Shown here piece by piece: positions 4,617 to 5,501 of a stretch of 5,501 bases of DNA (within the stretch, counting starts at the first letter, position 1; every line of letters begins with the position of its first letter). The stretch lies in contig JAFGUS010000109.1 in NCBI GenBank assembly GCA_016938395.1, forward strand, positions 1 to 5,501, given 5' to 3'. A model generated the notes under the pieces. That model was not told the origin of the DNA and ran no database searches. It was given only the letters and a program-made list of their open reading frames with translations. Source of the DNA: Coriobacteriia bacterium (GTDB lineage: Bacteria; Actinomycetota; Coriobacteriia; Anaerosomatales; Anaerosomataceae). The position numbers and the translations under genes were made by a program.

Positions 4617-5501
4617 CTACTGCATCATGACCGCATCGATGGCGTCGCGACCCCTCTCGGAAATCGCCGCCTCGCCACCGAAGAGGTAGATCTGCCCGAT
4701 GCCGAGCTTGCGCTCGGTGAGAAACGCGGCGGTGCCTGACGGGCAGTAGTCGGCTGCGGTAAGCAGCAGGGGCTTGCGCTTCACACCGGCAAGCGAGCCG
4801 CCGGTGAGCGCATCGGCAAACGTCGCTCCGGTGGCCATGTACACCTCATCGTAGGTGAAGTACGCCGGGAAGCCGATCGCCCAGCGGGCGACAGCGGCCG
4901 ACGTCTCGTAGCGGTTGGCGCCCGCGAGCCGCGTGGCGATGCGCCCGGTGATCGAGCGGATCCGTACGTCGATGTCCGAGGAGAGCACGGCCTCCCCACC
5001 GACGACCAGGATGATCGATGGCCTGCGCTCCGAGAGGTACTGCTCGGCCTCTTCGCTGAGGACGTCGGGTGCGGTGAGCAGGATCGGCGCCTTCTGCCCG
5101 TACGCGACGGCCGAGGCCGATGCCGCGTCGGCCCACGCCTTGCCGCTCACCACGATCGCGGTGTTGCCGGGCGCAAGCGCGTACACCTCTTCGGCCGCGA
5201 GGTACGCGGTCTCATAACGGTCCGCACCGGCGATACGCTCGATCGATGCCGAAGGAAGCAGCGTGCGCACGGCGCGCTCGACCTCGGCTGATACCGCGGA
5301 CTCGCCGCCGAGCACGTACACCGCTTTCGGAGCAAGCCGCGACAGCTCGACTGATGTCGCCAGCGGCAGTGAGTCACGTGCAGTGAGCAGCAGGGCCCCA
5401 CTGGTGGCCCCCGCAAGCGCCGAACCGGAGAGCGCGTCGGCGTAGTCCTCACCGCTTGCAAGCACGACAGCGGGCGCCGTTGAGGAGAAGGCCGCCTGCG
5501 A
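4617..5501 (-). CDS. Cell-wall-binding repeat 2 (CWB2) surface protein, C-terminal part
   Basis: The frame is open from the right edge to the TAG at 4619-4617, giving 294 residues of the C-terminal end; the true start is outside the window. It holds three tandem CWB2-type repeats of about 100 residues, at 5501-5178 (incomplete at the edge), 5177-4872 and 4871-4617. Recurrent blocks are LASGEDYADALSGSALAG, VVSGKAWADAASASAVA and MATGATFADALTGGSLAG; then VLGGESAVS, VVGGEAVLS and LFGGEAAIS; and RIAGADRYETA and RLAGANRYETS between repeats. Such repeats anchor S-layer-like or secreted proteins non-covalently to wall polymers in clostridia and actinobacteria. The third repeat ends shortly after its GGEAAIS block, without the RYET tail, as expected for a terminal repeat. 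No LPXTG-like sorting signal or C-terminal membrane helix is present. The GTG at 5465 lies in the middle of a repeat and is not a start. What the N-terminal part does cannot be told. Confidence 0.92.
   Translation of the reverse strand, partial: SQAAFSSTAPAVVLASGEDYADALSGSALAGATSGALLLTARDSLPLATSVELSRLAPKAVYVLGGESAVSAEVERAVRTLLPSASIERIAGADRYETAYLAAEEVYALAPGNTAIVVSGKAWADAASASAVAYGQKAPILLTAPDVLSEEAEQYLSERRPSIILVVGGEAVLSSDIDVRIRSITGRIATRLAGANRYETSAAVARWAIGFPAYFTYDEVYMATGATFADALTGGSLAGVKRKPLLLTAADYCPSGTAAFLTERKLGIGQIYLFGGEAAISERGRDAIDAVMMQ

Noticed and set aside
750..4630. Long plus-strand open frames at 750-1607, 1635-2441, 2774-3700 and 3827-4630
   Set aside because: Each lies opposite a firmly identified minus-strand gene. 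Their translations are rich in Arg, His, Asp and Ala without recognisable motifs, as expected for shadow frames in GC-rich DNA.
5463..5465. GTG as the start of the CWB2 protein
   Set aside because: The frame stays open to the window edge and the residues before it (AAFSSTAPAV) continue the same CWB2 repeat.

Overview
The window looks like a chromosomal segment from a high-GC bacterium. The best guess is a deep-branching or anaerobic actinomycetote of the Coriobacteriia kind. This rests on GC-rich codon use with GTG and TTG starts, cell-wall-binding type 2 (CWB2) repeats typical of monoderm bacteria, and an adenosylhomocysteinase of the short archaeal/Thermotoga-like form. The taxonomic call is inference. 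I see no mobile element, RNA gene or CRISPR array, and no sign of recent transfer.

All six genes lie on the minus strand, so they read from right to left. In transcription order they are: the 3' part of a CWB2-repeat surface protein (4617-5501, cut by the right edge); a trimeric-type purine nucleoside phosphorylase (3749-4567); adenosylhomocysteinase ahcY (2438-3697); methylthioribose-1-phosphate isomerase mtnA (1209-2435); a ten-helix AEC-family transporter (285-1196); and the 5' part of a ComF-family gene with a double zinc ribbon (1-230, cut by the left edge). Gaps are 49, 51, 2, 12 and 54 bases, and none holds a convincing terminator, so part or all of the run may be one operon. A good extended -10 promoter sits in the last codons of the phosphorylase gene and could start an ahcY-mtnA-transporter transcript.

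Three adjacent enzymes deal with by-products of S-adenosylmethionine. AhcY splits S-adenosylhomocysteine (or its deaminated form) into homocysteine and a nucleoside, the phosphorylase splits a purine nucleoside, and MtnA isomerises the methylthioribose-1-phosphate that comes from methylthioadenosine or methylthioinosine. The phosphorylase carries the Glu/Asn pair of 6-oxopurine enzymes, and AhcY lacks the long C-terminal tail of classical enzymes. This raises the possibility that the branch runs through inosine compounds. MtnA also carries an internal insertion of about 45-50 residues not expected in the family. The window is otherwise ordinary core metabolism.
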